Positions 38,177 through 47,809 of a DNA stretch of 64,000 nt are shown here, in pieces. The position numbers and the translations under genes were made by a program. This DNA is from Eremothecium cymbalariae DBVPG#7215 (Eukaryota; Ascomycota; Saccharomycetes; Saccharomycetales; Saccharomycetaceae). The stretch's first letter is position 1, and every line of letters begins with the position of its first letter. Location of the stretch: NCBI RefSeq assembly GCF_000235365.1, contig NC_016451.1, positions 496,001 through 560,000 on the forward strand, read 5' to 3'. Below the pieces are notes generated by a model. It had not been told where the DNA came from. It did no database searches and saw only the letters and a program-made list of their open reading frames with translations.

Positions 38177-38499
38177 TTGAGTATTTCAAGATTTGGAATT
38201 CGAGAGAGCGAGTTGGCAGTGAAATATGGACGGAGGAGAGGTGAGTGAAGAGGATATAGGCATGATATCGAGGGAGGCGGCTGGGGGTACGAGGCCAAGG
38301 AGGAGGCAGGGATTGGGGAGAAGTTGCGGGTGTTTTTGTGGACGGTTTGGTTGTATGAGTAAGGCTGCTGGTGCAGCGCGCGCGGTCCTAGCTCATTGGC
38401 TGGTAATATGCATGTTGTAAGGTAATGGTTGTAGGATGCAGGAGAAGAGAGGCTTTAGTAGGCGATTGGGTTGCAGGGGGTGATTATAGTAGCAACGAT

Positions 38500-39414
38500 A
38501 TGACTAGACTCGGGCCAAGGATGTTGCGGGAAGCGTATAGGGAACACAGGTGGCTTCCGCTACTTTTGCGTGAATGCCGGTCGATGGATCAAGCTCGTGC
38601 GGAGCTTCAATGGATGCAGAAGGAGTTAGGTAATGCGAAGGAGGTTTTTATTGGATGTTTGTTGCGTGCGAGGCATTATCCTTTGCAGTATATTCTAGGG
38701 ACGCAGCCATTTGGTGGTGTTACTGTGCAGTGTAGGCCTGGGGTTTTAATACCCAGGTGGGAGACGGAGGAGTGGGCTTGCGAGGTGGGCAGGCGGTTTG
38801 CAAAAGCTTTGGCGGCGTTGGAATCGCGAGGAACAGTACCAAAGCCTATAAAAGTGCTTGATGCCTGTACGGGGACAGGTTGTGTTTCGTTATTGCTGCG
38901 GCAGATGATTGGGGACTCTGATATCACGGCGGTGGATGTTTCGCCGTCTGCGGTTAAGCTTGCGAAGCAGAATTCAATAGCATGCGGGCTCCCAATAACG
39001 GTGGTGAAGCAGGATTTGTTGCTGCACTCCAGCAGTATATGTGCGGGAAGCCATTTAGATCTGCTCACTTGCAACCCGCCGTATATTCCTGCTTCCTCAT
39101 ATCGACGAGACTGTACGCGATCTGTGAGAATGTATGAGCCCAAATTGGCATTGATTTCTGACCTGCAGTTCTACGATAATCTGATAAATTCGTGGTTAGC
39201 CAGGACTGATGCCTTTGTCTACGAGATCGGAGATCTAAAGCAGTGTGAACACGTTATTCACAGAATTAGTTCTGAACCGTCCCTAAAAGTCAACTGGCAT
39301 GCTGGCTGCAGATACGACAGTGGTGGCAATGCTAGAGTAGTATATGGGTATAGGAGAAAGGCAAGGTTAGACTTGGCTACTATCTTCAAAGATTTCGGTA
39401 TCTTGATGCACTAA
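38500..39414 (+). CDS. MTQ1: Mtq1, mitochondrial release-factor glutamine methyltransferase
   Basis: 304 residues against 314 in S. cerevisiae. Mtq1 (HemK/PrmC family) methylates the GGQ glutamine of the mitochondrial release factor Mrf1. SAM-binding motif DACTGTGCVSLLL and the catalytic NPPY motif in LLTCNPPYIPASS are both intact, as is PLQYILGTQPFG in the N-terminal domain. The ATG at 38500 gives MTRLGPRMLREAYREH, which aligns with the S. cerevisiae start. An upstream ATG at 38425 in frame would add 25 residues (MVVGCRRREALVGDW) and cannot be excluded as a longer targeting peptide. The gene is much richer in G than its neighbours, with 38 G/C in the 60 bases from 38761. Confidence 0.9.
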   Translation: MTRLGPRMLREAYREHRWLPLLLRECRSMDQARAELQWMQKELGNAKEVFIGCLLRARHYPLQYILGTQPFGGVTVQCRPGVLIPRWETEEWACEVGRRFAKALAALESRGTVPKPIKVLDACTGTGCVSLLLRQMIGDSDITAVDVSPSAVKLAKQNSIACGLPITVVKQDLLLHSSSICAGSHLDLLTCNPPYIPASSYRRDCTRSVRMYEPKLALISDLQFYDNLINSWLARTDAFVYEIGDLKQCEHVIHRISSEPSLKVNWHAGCRYDSGGNARVVYGYRRKARLDLATIFKDFGILMH

Positions 39415-39478
39415 AAAAATAGAATTTAATATATACATAGAAATATACAAGCACATAGTCTTATTTTTTTAGAAAGAG

Positions 39479-40930
39479 TTATGCTATTTGTCTATCTGAG
39501 GAGTCTTTCTGCTCATTATAAATTGTGATACCTTCATAAGTATCCTGTTCTAATTGTTCTGCCTGTTCTGCTTGTTCTACTTGTTCTGCTTGTTCTACCA
39601 GTTTCCCTTCCGGCTGCTGTTCAGCAGGAATCACCTTGTGGCACCACAGTATATAACCGCCCCCACCCCGCATAGTCATAAGTGGATGCAGCTTGCCTCT
39701 GATTGTTTGGTAAGGACGACAGCGGACAGAAAGCAAGGTTGGTGCCAGAAAGTGTAGGGTAGCATACAGGGTGTGGGATAATTCTAATAAGGGTTCCCTA
39801 AACTGGCCATAGCACACCACGGGCCTAGACCCGTGGACACGTTGGGCCAATCTTGGAATTAGAGTTGATAGTTGCAACGTCGATCCAACAACCAACGCAT
39901 CATAAGTAACTTCAGAACTAAATTTGATAATTTCCATATCCGCGTGGTAGCGTTTTAAGCGTCGGTAGTATGCGCCCTTCTTGTTACTCTTTAGTTCTCT
40001 TAGTTGCTCGTTGCTCAGCTGCACGAATGAACCGGTTACTTCCTCCAAAGTTGGGGGCTCAAAGTAATCTAATAAAGATATAGTCTTTAAGTGCTTACTA
40101 ATGAAGTCTTCTGAATAGTTCGAGAACTTTAGTAAATCCAAGTTTGGATGTTCATTTTCATGTACTACCACTATTGTACCACTCTCACTGTCCTCTCTAC
40201 CTCCGAACATCCTTTCCATTAATGCGTATACTATTAGGCCTCCTGTTTCGTCCATACATAGATAGGTCCCATGTGATCGAATATTAGATAGGTTCAATAT
40301 CATTCCCAGAGATTCTTCAGAAAGATCCATAACTCGCATAACGTCACCCTTCTCTAATAAAAACTTTAATAGTTCAGAACTTCCCAAATATTCTGCAGTG
40401 AAATATTTGGCAAACTTTTGCTTCTTTCTCTTCAAATACTTCTCTTGGGAATGGATTGTTTTTTGATGAAAACTACCATGCGATTCAATCATCTTAGATA
40501 TAATAGCATCACCAGACACTGATTCCAGCTTCATTTTTTCTATTTCCTTATGATCCAGCTTTTGTACCTTATGACCGATATCGATTAAATTCACGTTTGT
40601 ATAGCTGCTCTCTACTTTAGTAAAGTCAACTGGCTGTGGAGTACTTGACTCAGACATTGATGCCAAACCAAGGTTCTCTACACCTTGTTCGCACACACGT
40701 ACCTTACCTATAACAGAATTGGAACCACGAACTACTTCAGTTTCATTCCCATCATATAATATTTCAAAAGTCGTGCCTAATGGATATCCAATAATATCGT
40801 TCACATAACAAGCACCAAACTTGCCTAACGACAGAACTCCATTCGGTTTGAGTTCAACTATCTTCAAATTATCAGAGGGAAGTTTGACCAAAATGTGCTG
40901 GTTAAACACCAGTTGCTTAAGAGGATCCAT
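39479..40930 (-). CDS. GCD10: Trm6 (Gcd10), non-catalytic subunit of tRNA m1A58 methyltransferase
   Basis: 483 residues against 478 in S. cerevisiae. With Trm61 it forms the nuclear tRNA m1A58 enzyme, needed for initiator tRNA stability. The ATG at 40930 gives MDPLKQLVFNQHILVKLPS. Conserved blocks are SQEKYLKRKKQKFAKYFT, YLCMDETGGLIVYALMERMF and VIVYGQF-like VVCYGQFREPLLELSHTLY, then RPYQTIRGKLHPLMTMRGGG near the end. The SAM-binding motif is degenerate, as expected for the subunit that binds tRNA rather than SAM. The C-terminus ends in a short repeat of Glu, Gln and Ala (EQVEQAEQAEQLEQ). Divergent from NOP2, with shared ribosome-biogenesis motifs between them. Confidence 0.93.
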   Translation of the reverse strand: MDPLKQLVFNQHILVKLPSDNLKIVELKPNGVLSLGKFGACYVNDIIGYPLGTTFEILYDGNETEVVRGSNSVIGKVRVCEQGVENLGLASMSESSTPQPVDFTKVESSYTNVNLIDIGHKVQKLDHKEIEKMKLESVSGDAIISKMIESHGSFHQKTIHSQEKYLKRKKQKFAKYFTAEYLGSSELLKFLLEKGDVMRVMDLSEESLGMILNLSNIRSHGTYLCMDETGGLIVYALMERMFGGREDSESGTIVVVHENEHPNLDLLKFSNYSEDFISKHLKTISLLDYFEPPTLEEVTGSFVQLSNEQLRELKSNKKGAYYRRLKRYHADMEIIKFSSEVTYDALVVGSTLQLSTLIPRLAQRVHGSRPVVCYGQFREPLLELSHTLYATLHFLAPTLLSVRCRPYQTIRGKLHPLMTMRGGGGYILWCHKVIPAEQQPEGKLVEQAEQVEQAEQAEQLEQDTYEGITIYNEQKDSSDRQIA

Positions 40931-41051
40931 GAGACTTTCAGGGCCGAGCGAACAGATAATTATCACTAGATAAGACCTACACTACGACCTTGCTTTTAAG
41001 TTTTATAACTTGTAATAGCATTTGTATGTATGATGTACCTTAAAGTTAAAT

Positions 41052-41142
41052 TGAAAAATTTCGCGATGGTCCGTCGACGATGATCTTCAATATCGTTTCT
41101 TTTTATGAATGAAAAATTTTTGAATTTGAATAAGCTCATCGC
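41052..41142. promoter_or_regulatory. Two RRPE/PAC pairs between GCD10 and NOP2
   Basis: The first pair is TGAAAAATTT at 41052-41061 with GCGATGG at 41063-41069. The second is AAAAATTTTT at 41112-41121 with a perfect PAC on the minus strand, GCGATGAGCT, at 41142-41133. RRPE and PAC mark growth-regulated ribosome-biogenesis genes. One pair per gene is a simple reading of this 296-bp divergent promoter. Confidence 0.7.
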
Positions 41143-41226
41143 ATGTAACACAGTGCAGTAGATTTGTACATTAAAAGACCAAGGGGGCTCGATTTACAGG
41201 TTCTCATAGTCTTCAAATACTTTACA

Positions 41227-43047
41227 ATGGGTAGTAGACGTCATAAGAATAAGCAGCCGGCTCCACCAAGTTTGGAGGAGTTTCAGGCCAAAAAGGAAAA
41301 GAACGTTAAGAGCAAAGAGAAAAGGTCAAAAAGATCAACCGAAGAGACTGTAGAAAAAGTGAAGAAAAGAAAGACTCAGAAGAAAGCTCAGGGTGTTAAA
41401 GCTTTAGAAGAAGAGCATTCTGCATCTACTAAACCTATCGAAAAGTTTGAAGACGAGAAAAAATCCCTGTTTGATGATGATGTTAACAATGATGAGGTGG
41501 ATGATGAGTTGAAGGATGAGTTTGACTTGGAGCAAGAATATGAAGATGAGGATGCTGACGAAGCTCATGAACGTCCATTATTCTCAGATGATGAAGAAGT
41601 CGATATAGATGAATTGAATGCTGCAAATATTGAAGCATTATCCATGAAGCTGGATGAAGAAGAGGCATTAGAAGCTGAGGAGGCTGAAAAGGAATTAGTA
41701 GAAGCCGATCAGTTGCAACCAAGAGCTGAAATTCTACCAACAGAGGAGCAAGAAGAAATTGAGGAGCACAATCCGCCAAATTTAACTGCAATAAGAACTA
41801 GAATGATTGAAATCGTTAAAGTTTTAGAAAACTTTAAAAGTTTGGCAGAGGAAAACAAATCCAGGTCTGAATATGTCGCGCGATTATTGAAAGACATTTG
41901 CAAATACTTTGGCTATAATTCATTCTTGGCAGAAAAGCTATTCAATTTGTTTTCTCCTGCAGAAGCTCTAGAGTTTTTCGAAGCCAACGAAGTCTCTAGA
42001 CCCATTACAATTAGGACAAATACGTTAAAGACGAGAAGAAGAGATTTGGCCCAGACTTTAGTTAACAGGGGTGTTAACCTGCAGCCAATTGGTACTTGGA
42101 CTAAAGTGGGCTTACAAATTTTTGATTCCCAAGTTCCTATTGGTGCCACTCCTGAGTATTTAGCCGGTCACTATATTTTGCAAGCAGCCTCTTCTTTCTT
42201 GCCAGTCATTGCCTTGGATCCACAAGAAAATGAACGTATTTTGGATATGGCTGCTGCACCTGGAGGTAAAACCACCTATATTTCCGCTCTGATGAAGAAC
42301 ACTGGTTGTGTCTTTGCTAATGATGCCAACAAGGCGAGAACCAAGTCATTGATAGCTAACATTCATCGATTGGGTTGCACTAATACAATTGTATGCAACT
42401 ATGATGCTCGGGAATTTCCTAAAGTTATTGGTGGTTTCGACAGAATTCTTTTGGATGCTCCATGCTCAGGTACCGGTGTTATCGCTAAGGATCAATCAGT
42501 TAAAGTTTCACGTACGGAGAAGGACTTCATGCAAATTCCCCATTTGCAGAAGCAATTGATTTTATCAGCTATAGATTCAGTTGATTCTAACTCAAAAACT
42601 GGCGGTATTATTGTATATTCTACTTGTTCTGTTGCTGTTGAGGAAAACGAGGCAGTTGTTGATTATGCTCTAAGAAAAAGACCAAATGTCAAACTAGTTG
42701 ACAGCGGATTAGCCATAGGTAAAGAAGGCTTTACAAGTTATAGAGGCAAAAAATTCCATCCAAGCATTAACCTCACTAGAAGATACTACCCACATACTTA
42801 TAACGTAGACGGATTTTTTGTTGCCAAATTCAAAAAACTAGCCCCATCAAAGTTTGATGATAATCAGTCAAGTGCTAAAGAAAAGGAAATCGCTGCCAGA
42901 AAGGAAGCGTTGGAAGAAGGTATTATTCATGACGATTTTGCGGACTTCAATAAAGACGAAGATGAGAAATACATTAACAAGGCTAAGAGAAACAGTCTGT
43001 TAAAGAAAGGTATAAACCCTAAAGCAAAACTTCCAACAACGGTATGA
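41227..43047 (+). CDS. NOP2: Nop2, 25S rRNA m5C methyltransferase
   Basis: 606 residues against 618 in S. cerevisiae. Nop2 makes m5C2870 in 25S rRNA and is essential for 60S assembly in the nucleolus. The ATG at 41227 gives MGSRRHKNKQPAPPSLEEF. A Lys-rich and then very acidic N-terminal third is followed by the NOL1/NOP2/Sun core. This shows the SAM motif DMAAAPGGKTTYISALM, motif IV DAPCSGTG and the catalytic cysteine in YSTCSVAVEENE. The C-terminus returns to Lys-rich. The neighbour genes GCD10 and ARP5 match YNL062C-YNL059C. Confidence 0.95.
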   Translation: MGSRRHKNKQPAPPSLEEFQAKKEKNVKSKEKRSKRSTEETVEKVKKRKTQKKAQGVKALEEEHSASTKPIEKFEDEKKSLFDDDVNNDEVDDELKDEFDLEQEYEDEDADEAHERPLFSDDEEVDIDELNAANIEALSMKLDEEEALEAEEAEKELVEADQLQPRAEILPTEEQEEIEEHNPPNLTAIRTRMIEIVKVLENFKSLAEENKSRSEYVARLLKDICKYFGYNSFLAEKLFNLFSPAEALEFFEANEVSRPITIRTNTLKTRRRDLAQTLVNRGVNLQPIGTWTKVGLQIFDSQVPIGATPEYLAGHYILQAASSFLPVIALDPQENERILDMAAAPGGKTTYISALMKNTGCVFANDANKARTKSLIANIHRLGCTNTIVCNYDAREFPKVIGGFDRILLDAPCSGTGVIAKDQSVKVSRTEKDFMQIPHLQKQLILSAIDSVDSNSKTGGIIVYSTCSVAVEENEAVVDYALRKRPNVKLVDSGLAIGKEGFTSYRGKKFHPSINLTRRYYPHTYNVDGFFVAKFKKLAPSKFDDNQSSAKEKEIAARKEALEEGIIHDDFADFNKDEDEKYINKAKRNSLLKKGINPKAKLPTTV

Positions 43048-43183
43048 GTGTGCCAGTAGAATAAATTAGGAAAAATACAACGCATATGTATATTATATAA
43101 TGATCTTATATCTTATAGGATGTTGAAGAAATACTGACCTCGTATTATCTTGAATCACTTAATCTAACTTGATACAAACTACT

Positions 43184-45427
43184 TTAATCTACAAATTTAG
43201 CATTTCCAAGATTATGCTCCTTGATGTACTCAGGCCCAAGCTCTTCATATTCCTTTTTGGTCATAATGGACGTTTCATAAAGTGATGTATTATTCGCGAA
43301 TTTAGCCATTCCTCTCCAGGCGGACATTGATGGGTCTTCTGCTAATTTAACATTCAAGTTTGTCCCAACAGGCAAGAAACCAGTAAATTCACGTACTACA
43401 CGTTCTCTGATACCAGGAAGTTTAGCATTGCCACCGGTAATAAAAATGTTTTTAGCCATCATCTTTGAGATCTCGCTCAATTCACGTCTATTTGAACCAA
43501 ATTTTTTCAATAATAAAGTTTCGCACAATTCAACAATTCCTGCTTGGTCCAGTCCACCAATAGAAGGCTGAAATATTACTTCAGGTACTCGGATTCGTTC
43601 GACATTGAGATGCATTTGATGCTGCTCGTGTATACTTTCACTATCATGAGATCTTGGGCCTCTCAAAAATAAATGTAATACGGAATTTCTCCAGTCATAC
43701 TGAGCATCTAAAGTATCCTCCTCAGTAAAAGTTGGATCATGCTCTAATAATTCCTTTTCAATTTCTACAATTGTTTTATATTCTTCTTCAAGCGCCTCAT
43801 CTAGCGCTTCTGGATTTTGTGATATATCATTGTAGATCATCCAATCGTCATCATTAGCACCAAAAGTGTCATTGGGATCATTATCGATAGTGGCTTGCTG
43901 CTTTGATCTTTTGTTTCCGGAGATCTTGTCTTCAGCTAATGAAGCAATATTTTTCATCCTTTTTTGTGCCGCCTGTGACTTGCGATCTTTCATATCTTCT
44001 TTCATCTTTAGTTTCTCCTTTCTACTTTTCATCAAGTTAGATAACTTGGCTCTTTTATCCTTAATCCAACCTTTTAGATCCGCTTCCCTCCATTGTACAT
44101 CCCTTAGTCTTGCTTCTTCATCCCTTTTTTGTTGTTCCAATTTCTCTTCTTTAGCTTTCATTCTAGCATCATAATTAGCCTTCATTAACCTCTGCTTTCT
44201 CTTTTCTCTTTTCTGCTCTTCAGTTAATTCTTCGTCAGGTATGTTAACTAAATCAAACACAGGCACAGTGGTTTCTTCCTCGTCATTGGCATCAGCATCA
44301 AGCACTCGTGCACGTTTCAATGAACGCTCCAAACTTAATATATATTTATTGAAGTCCTCCTCGTCATCAAACCCTGCCTTCTGTAAAGTTGCTAAAACAC
44401 TCTTTTTAGGTTGGTCTTGTAATTGAACTCTTATTTGAAGGTAATACTCATATTCTTCCTCTTTTTGAACCAATTTTTCTTTCCTTCTTTGCTTTGCTTG
44501 TTCTTGTAGCCTTTTGCCAGTTTCTCTTCTCTTCTCTGCTTGCAGACGTAGCTCTTCTTCCGTCTTTTGAACTTGCACAATTTCTGTAAACGGAGCTTCA
44601 ACAACAATATCTTTACTCTCCAAATTTTCCATTGTCAATAGAGTACTTATTTCTTCTTCAAAATTAGTGGAGAAGTAGCAAAAATCACGATACATTGATT
44701 CAAATTGATTGTTGACCAATTTAGTGGGGAAATATGGATATTTTAGCGACAACAACCCATTTAAGTATCCCACAGACTGCTGACCGCCCCAATTAATCCT
44801 CTTTGCCTCAGTGAGAATGCCTTTGCCGTTCACAACAGGAATCACACTGGTATCCTCATTCCCACTGTTTATAGCAATGCCAGTAGTCCCTGGTGGATGC
44901 TCACCGTAAAAAGAAAATAAACTATCAATACCAAATGTAACTTTTTGTAGATTGTAGCATTCAAATAAGAGTTCGTACCAATTGGATCTTTGAGATTGTA
45001 ACGCTGCCATCCTTTCGGTAATTAACACAGGATTGGGCACACCCCCATTCCCTCGAACATCTAAATGATGAAAAGTGTACGCAAGGATGTCATCCACGTA
45101 ATCCCAATTCGTTATCATTGAACCATCAAATGGGCTTTTGCTCTGTGTTCTAATGGATTGGTCGAGATTCGTATCATTGCCAACAAAAGTGTACGTTCTA
45201 CTTGCCTTGCGATCCCTATATCTAGCCAACCTATTCGTAAACACTAAAGCCGGATCACCCTGGTTGACGTAGCCTGCCCGAACCTCATATGAACCAAAAT
45301 CAATTGCAATCGGTGTATCTGTGCTTATGTTACTGGCATCCAGGAATGGCTCAGACTCAGTAACCAAAGGTTGCTCATCAACAACATGCACCCGTAAGGG
45401 TGTTAAGCTGGGTTCTCTGGACATCAT
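43184..45427 (-). CDS. ARP5: Arp5, actin-related subunit of the INO80 chromatin remodeller
   Basis: 747 residues against 755 in S. cerevisiae. Arp5 forms the Arp5-Ies6 module that grips the nucleosome in INO80. The N-terminal actin fold is seen from IAIDFGSYEVRAGYV, SPFDGSMITNW and FGIDSLFSFYG. A large charged insertion (about residues 255-560, coiled-coil, rich in Glu/Lys/Arg) is the Arp5 hallmark. The fold resumes with IRVPEVIFQPSIGGLDQAGI and FITGGNAKLPGIRERV. Two ATGs are adjacent (45427 and 45424); S. cerevisiae begins MSSRD, so the second is equally likely. Convergent with NOP2. Confidence 0.95.
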   Translation of the reverse strand: MMSREPSLTPLRVHVVDEQPLVTESEPFLDASNISTDTPIAIDFGSYEVRAGYVNQGDPALVFTNRLARYRDRKASRTYTFVGNDTNLDQSIRTQSKSPFDGSMITNWDYVDDILAYTFHHLDVRGNGGVPNPVLITERMAALQSQRSNWYELLFECYNLQKVTFGIDSLFSFYGEHPPGTTGIAINSGNEDTSVIPVVNGKGILTEAKRINWGGQQSVGYLNGLLSLKYPYFPTKLVNNQFESMYRDFCYFSTNFEEEISTLLTMENLESKDIVVEAPFTEIVQVQKTEEELRLQAEKRRETGKRLQEQAKQRRKEKLVQKEEEYEYYLQIRVQLQDQPKKSVLATLQKAGFDDEEDFNKYILSLERSLKRARVLDADANDEEETTVPVFDLVNIPDEELTEEQKREKRKQRLMKANYDARMKAKEEKLEQQKRDEEARLRDVQWREADLKGWIKDKRAKLSNLMKSRKEKLKMKEDMKDRKSQAAQKRMKNIASLAEDKISGNKRSKQQATIDNDPNDTFGANDDDWMIYNDISQNPEALDEALEEEYKTIVEIEKELLEHDPTFTEEDTLDAQYDWRNSVLHLFLRGPRSHDSESIHEQHQMHLNVERIRVPEVIFQPSIGGLDQAGIVELCETLLLKKFGSNRRELSEISKMMAKNIFITGGNAKLPGIRERVVREFTGFLPVGTNLNVKLAEDPSMSAWRGMAKFANNTSLYETSIMTKKEYEELGPEYIKEHNLGNAKFVD

Positions 45428-46468
45428 AACCTAACCAACCGTAGTAGAACAGGAATTGACCGACTATTACTCGACTTCCTGGCGTTGAACGTTCATCATG
45501 CCCTCAGTTCCTCTTTCCACTTTTTGCATCACCGAGCTCTAAAAAGAAAAAGCGGTGTCCTGGTGTCACAATCTGGAAGCAGGAAGAGAGCCATGATAAT
45601 TCATCAAAACTCATCATCAATCGATGACTCAACTTCTTCTAAACGTTCCTTTCGTAACTAGCTAACCTCCCATCCAATGCCATTCGTAGCATAAAATAAA
45701 TAACCTTACAAAAAACTCAAAGGACTATTATAGCTTGCCAACCGGATTTGCTTGTGTGTACATGTAACTTAGATATACTGGATCCAAAATGTAATATAAT
45801 AAATACATCCTGCTTTTACCTGGATTTAGTAAGCTTACGTCGAAAATTAAGTTTTGAACGTTGGAAACCGACTTCGCAGTGACAACATCCAACAAGAATT
45901 ATCAAGATTCATTGTATCCAACTATAGTTCAGCAACCTGCTACTTTAATCACCTGCCATCACTCCTCCAGACAATAAATAACGTGTGGCCCTCTCAAGCA
46001 GACGACAGGCAATAGAAAAAACCTTCCGGTGCATTATTATCATTTACCATTGTGAACTACAAATATAATGTTCAATCCAACTTCTAAAACTAGCTATGGA
46101 GACCCTCAGTTGCCAGAATTCCAGAAACAGATGTGCAGAAGGAATACCAACAACTGAAAAATTGTGTTTATCTATGTAACCATGTAAGACAACAAACTCC
46201 GATACCCAAACCTGCAGTCCCCTCGAGTGATATGTAATCACCTCTCATTGAAGACTACATGATCTGACACGAATAAAGGTTGGTTTTAAAGAACTCATCC
46301 TTGCACCTCATATGTATATCCCATTACCGGAGAAAGGACAGCGAAGGGTTCTTTAAACAAAAGTTGATTATTTTGTGCAGAAAAAAAGTGGTTCGCACAA
46401 AAATCAATGAAGGTTTAAAATTATCAACTACCAGTGGTGATATACATCGGCAGTGATAAGCAATAATA
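45428..46468. other. 1.04-kb divergent interval between ARP5 and RHO3
   Basis: Contains the promoters of two divergent genes and is long for this genome. AT-rich and pyrimidine-rich on the plus strand. I looked for tRNA, snoRNA boxes and split genes on both strands and found none that hold together. Confidence 0.5.
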
Positions 46469-47143
46469 ATGCCTCTTTGTGGGTCGAGCTCGTCATCGAA
46501 GCATCCAATAGAACGTAAGATAGTGATTCTAGGTGATGGTGCGTGTGGTAAGACTTCGTTATTAAATGTGTTCACCAGAGGGTATTTCCCTAAGGTTTAC
46601 GAGCCAACCGTTTTCGAGAATTATATTCATGATATTTTTGTTGACAATCAGCATATTACGTTGAGTTTGTGGGATACTGCGGGGCAAGAAGAGTTTGATC
46701 GTTTGCGATCTTTATCATATTCTGACACGCATACTATTATGTTATGTTTTTCTGTTGATTCCCGGGATTCATTGGAAAATGTTAAAAACAAGTGGGTTGG
46801 TGAAATTGCAGATCATTGTGAGGGTGTGAAGCTTGTTCTTGTTGCGTTGAAGTGCGACTTGAGAAGTAGTGATGAGTATGGGAATGAAAATGCGATTACA
46901 CCGGGTTCTATACAGAGTCAGAAGTTCAGTGGGGGTAATGGCAATGGGTTGATTCCGTATGAAGAGGGTTTAGCAATGGCGAAGCAGATTGGAGCATTAC
47001 GCTATTTGGAGTGCAGTGCTAAAATGAACAGAGGTGTTAATGAAGCCTTTACAGAAGCTGCACGTTGTGCTCTGAAAGCCACACCCAAGGGGGCTAGAGA
47101 CTCGGTTCATGAAGCAGAAAGTGGCGGTTGTACAATCATGTGA
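46469..47143 (+). CDS. RHO3: Rho3, small GTPase of polarised exocytosis
   Basis: 224 residues against 231 in S. cerevisiae. Rho3 controls actin polarity and vesicle docking during bud or hyphal growth. The P-loop GDGACGKTSLLNVF, switch I YEPTVFENYIHDIF, switch II WDTAGQEEFDRLRSLSY and the ALKCDLRS and ECSAKMN guanine motifs are all intact. The Rho-family insert region has a low-complexity Gly/Asn stretch (FSGGNGNGLIPYEE). It ends CTIM, the CaaX prenylation box. The N-terminus PLCGSSSSSKHPIERK has a cysteine, possibly palmitoylated as in S. cerevisiae Rho3. In filamentous Eremothecium species Rho3 is important for hyphal tip growth. Confidence 0.96.
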   Translation: MPLCGSSSSSKHPIERKIVILGDGACGKTSLLNVFTRGYFPKVYEPTVFENYIHDIFVDNQHITLSLWDTAGQEEFDRLRSLSYSDTHTIMLCFSVDSRDSLENVKNKWVGEIADHCEGVKLVLVALKCDLRSSDEYGNENAITPGSIQSQKFSGGNGNGLIPYEEGLAMAKQIGALRYLECSAKMNRGVNEAFTEAARCALKATPKGARDSVHEAESGGCTIM

Positions 47144-47809
47144 ACATCTAATACCCGGGCTGTTAATCTAACAAAAATAAAGCAATAAACTTTTCAAGAA
47201 AAATGTTTAATATAATTAAAGCAAATTTCTCAATTTTATCTTTAGATTCGTATTAATGTTTCCTCCTAATTCGTCATTCAAAGTTTCTATACTTTGATTT
47301 CTTTCTCCAGTTACCTCCAACATATAAGATGTATACTATTTTGATGGCATAGTACTCTCCTCCCAGATAGAACAAGATTTTAGCAAGCCAAAAAGAACAA
47401 GAAAGTGGGTATAGTGCTTTCTGATGTTAGTTTGAGAGGTAACTGTCAAGTTTACATTGTTTACTTTATGCGGCTTATTCAAGCATGATGATGATGTGAC
47501 AGTATTGTTGTTTTTTTCTTGTTGGCCAGAGTTTGGAAATTACTCTATCCTATAGCTTAAAAGATACCATTATTAGCCCTTGATAGTTATTAATTAAATG
47601 CGACTGTGTATGGTTAGCATATTTATAATATGCGAGGATAATCTTCTGTTTAACTCATTATACAGGTGTTATATAAGGAGGGAATAAATAAGCTGTTAAT
47701 ATTGCTAATTTCGGATGCATATCCCTTTTCAAGTAGCATACGAAACTGTTGCAGACGAAGATTGGATGAATTTGCAGCATGCGCATTGCCTCACATATTC
47801 GAACAACGC
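47144..47809. other. 666-bp convergent interval between RHO3 and the PRM5-like gene
   Basis: AT-rich 3' flanks of two convergent genes. A box C-like ATGATGATGATG at about 47484-47495 has no partner D box at a usable distance. No gene was seen. Confidence 0.5.

Larger units (their letters stand above)
37950..38499. promoter_or_regulatory. Divergent promoter of YDJ1 and MTQ1
   Basis: 550 bp. It holds a heat-shock element (38124-38136) and TCACGTGA (38169-38176). From about 38226 on it becomes strikingly G-rich on the plus strand and stays so into MTQ1. A 64-codon frame at 38226-38420 in this G-rich part has no recognisable features. Confidence 0.55.

Noticed and set aside
38226..38420. 64-codon open frame upstream of MTQ1
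   Set aside because: It is G-rich and low in complexity, lies in a divergent promoter, and matches nothing known. An in-frame extension of MTQ1 is not supported either.
47484..47495. Box C-like ATGATGATGATG as a C/D snoRNA
   Set aside because: No D box (CTGA) or terminal stem at a usable distance.
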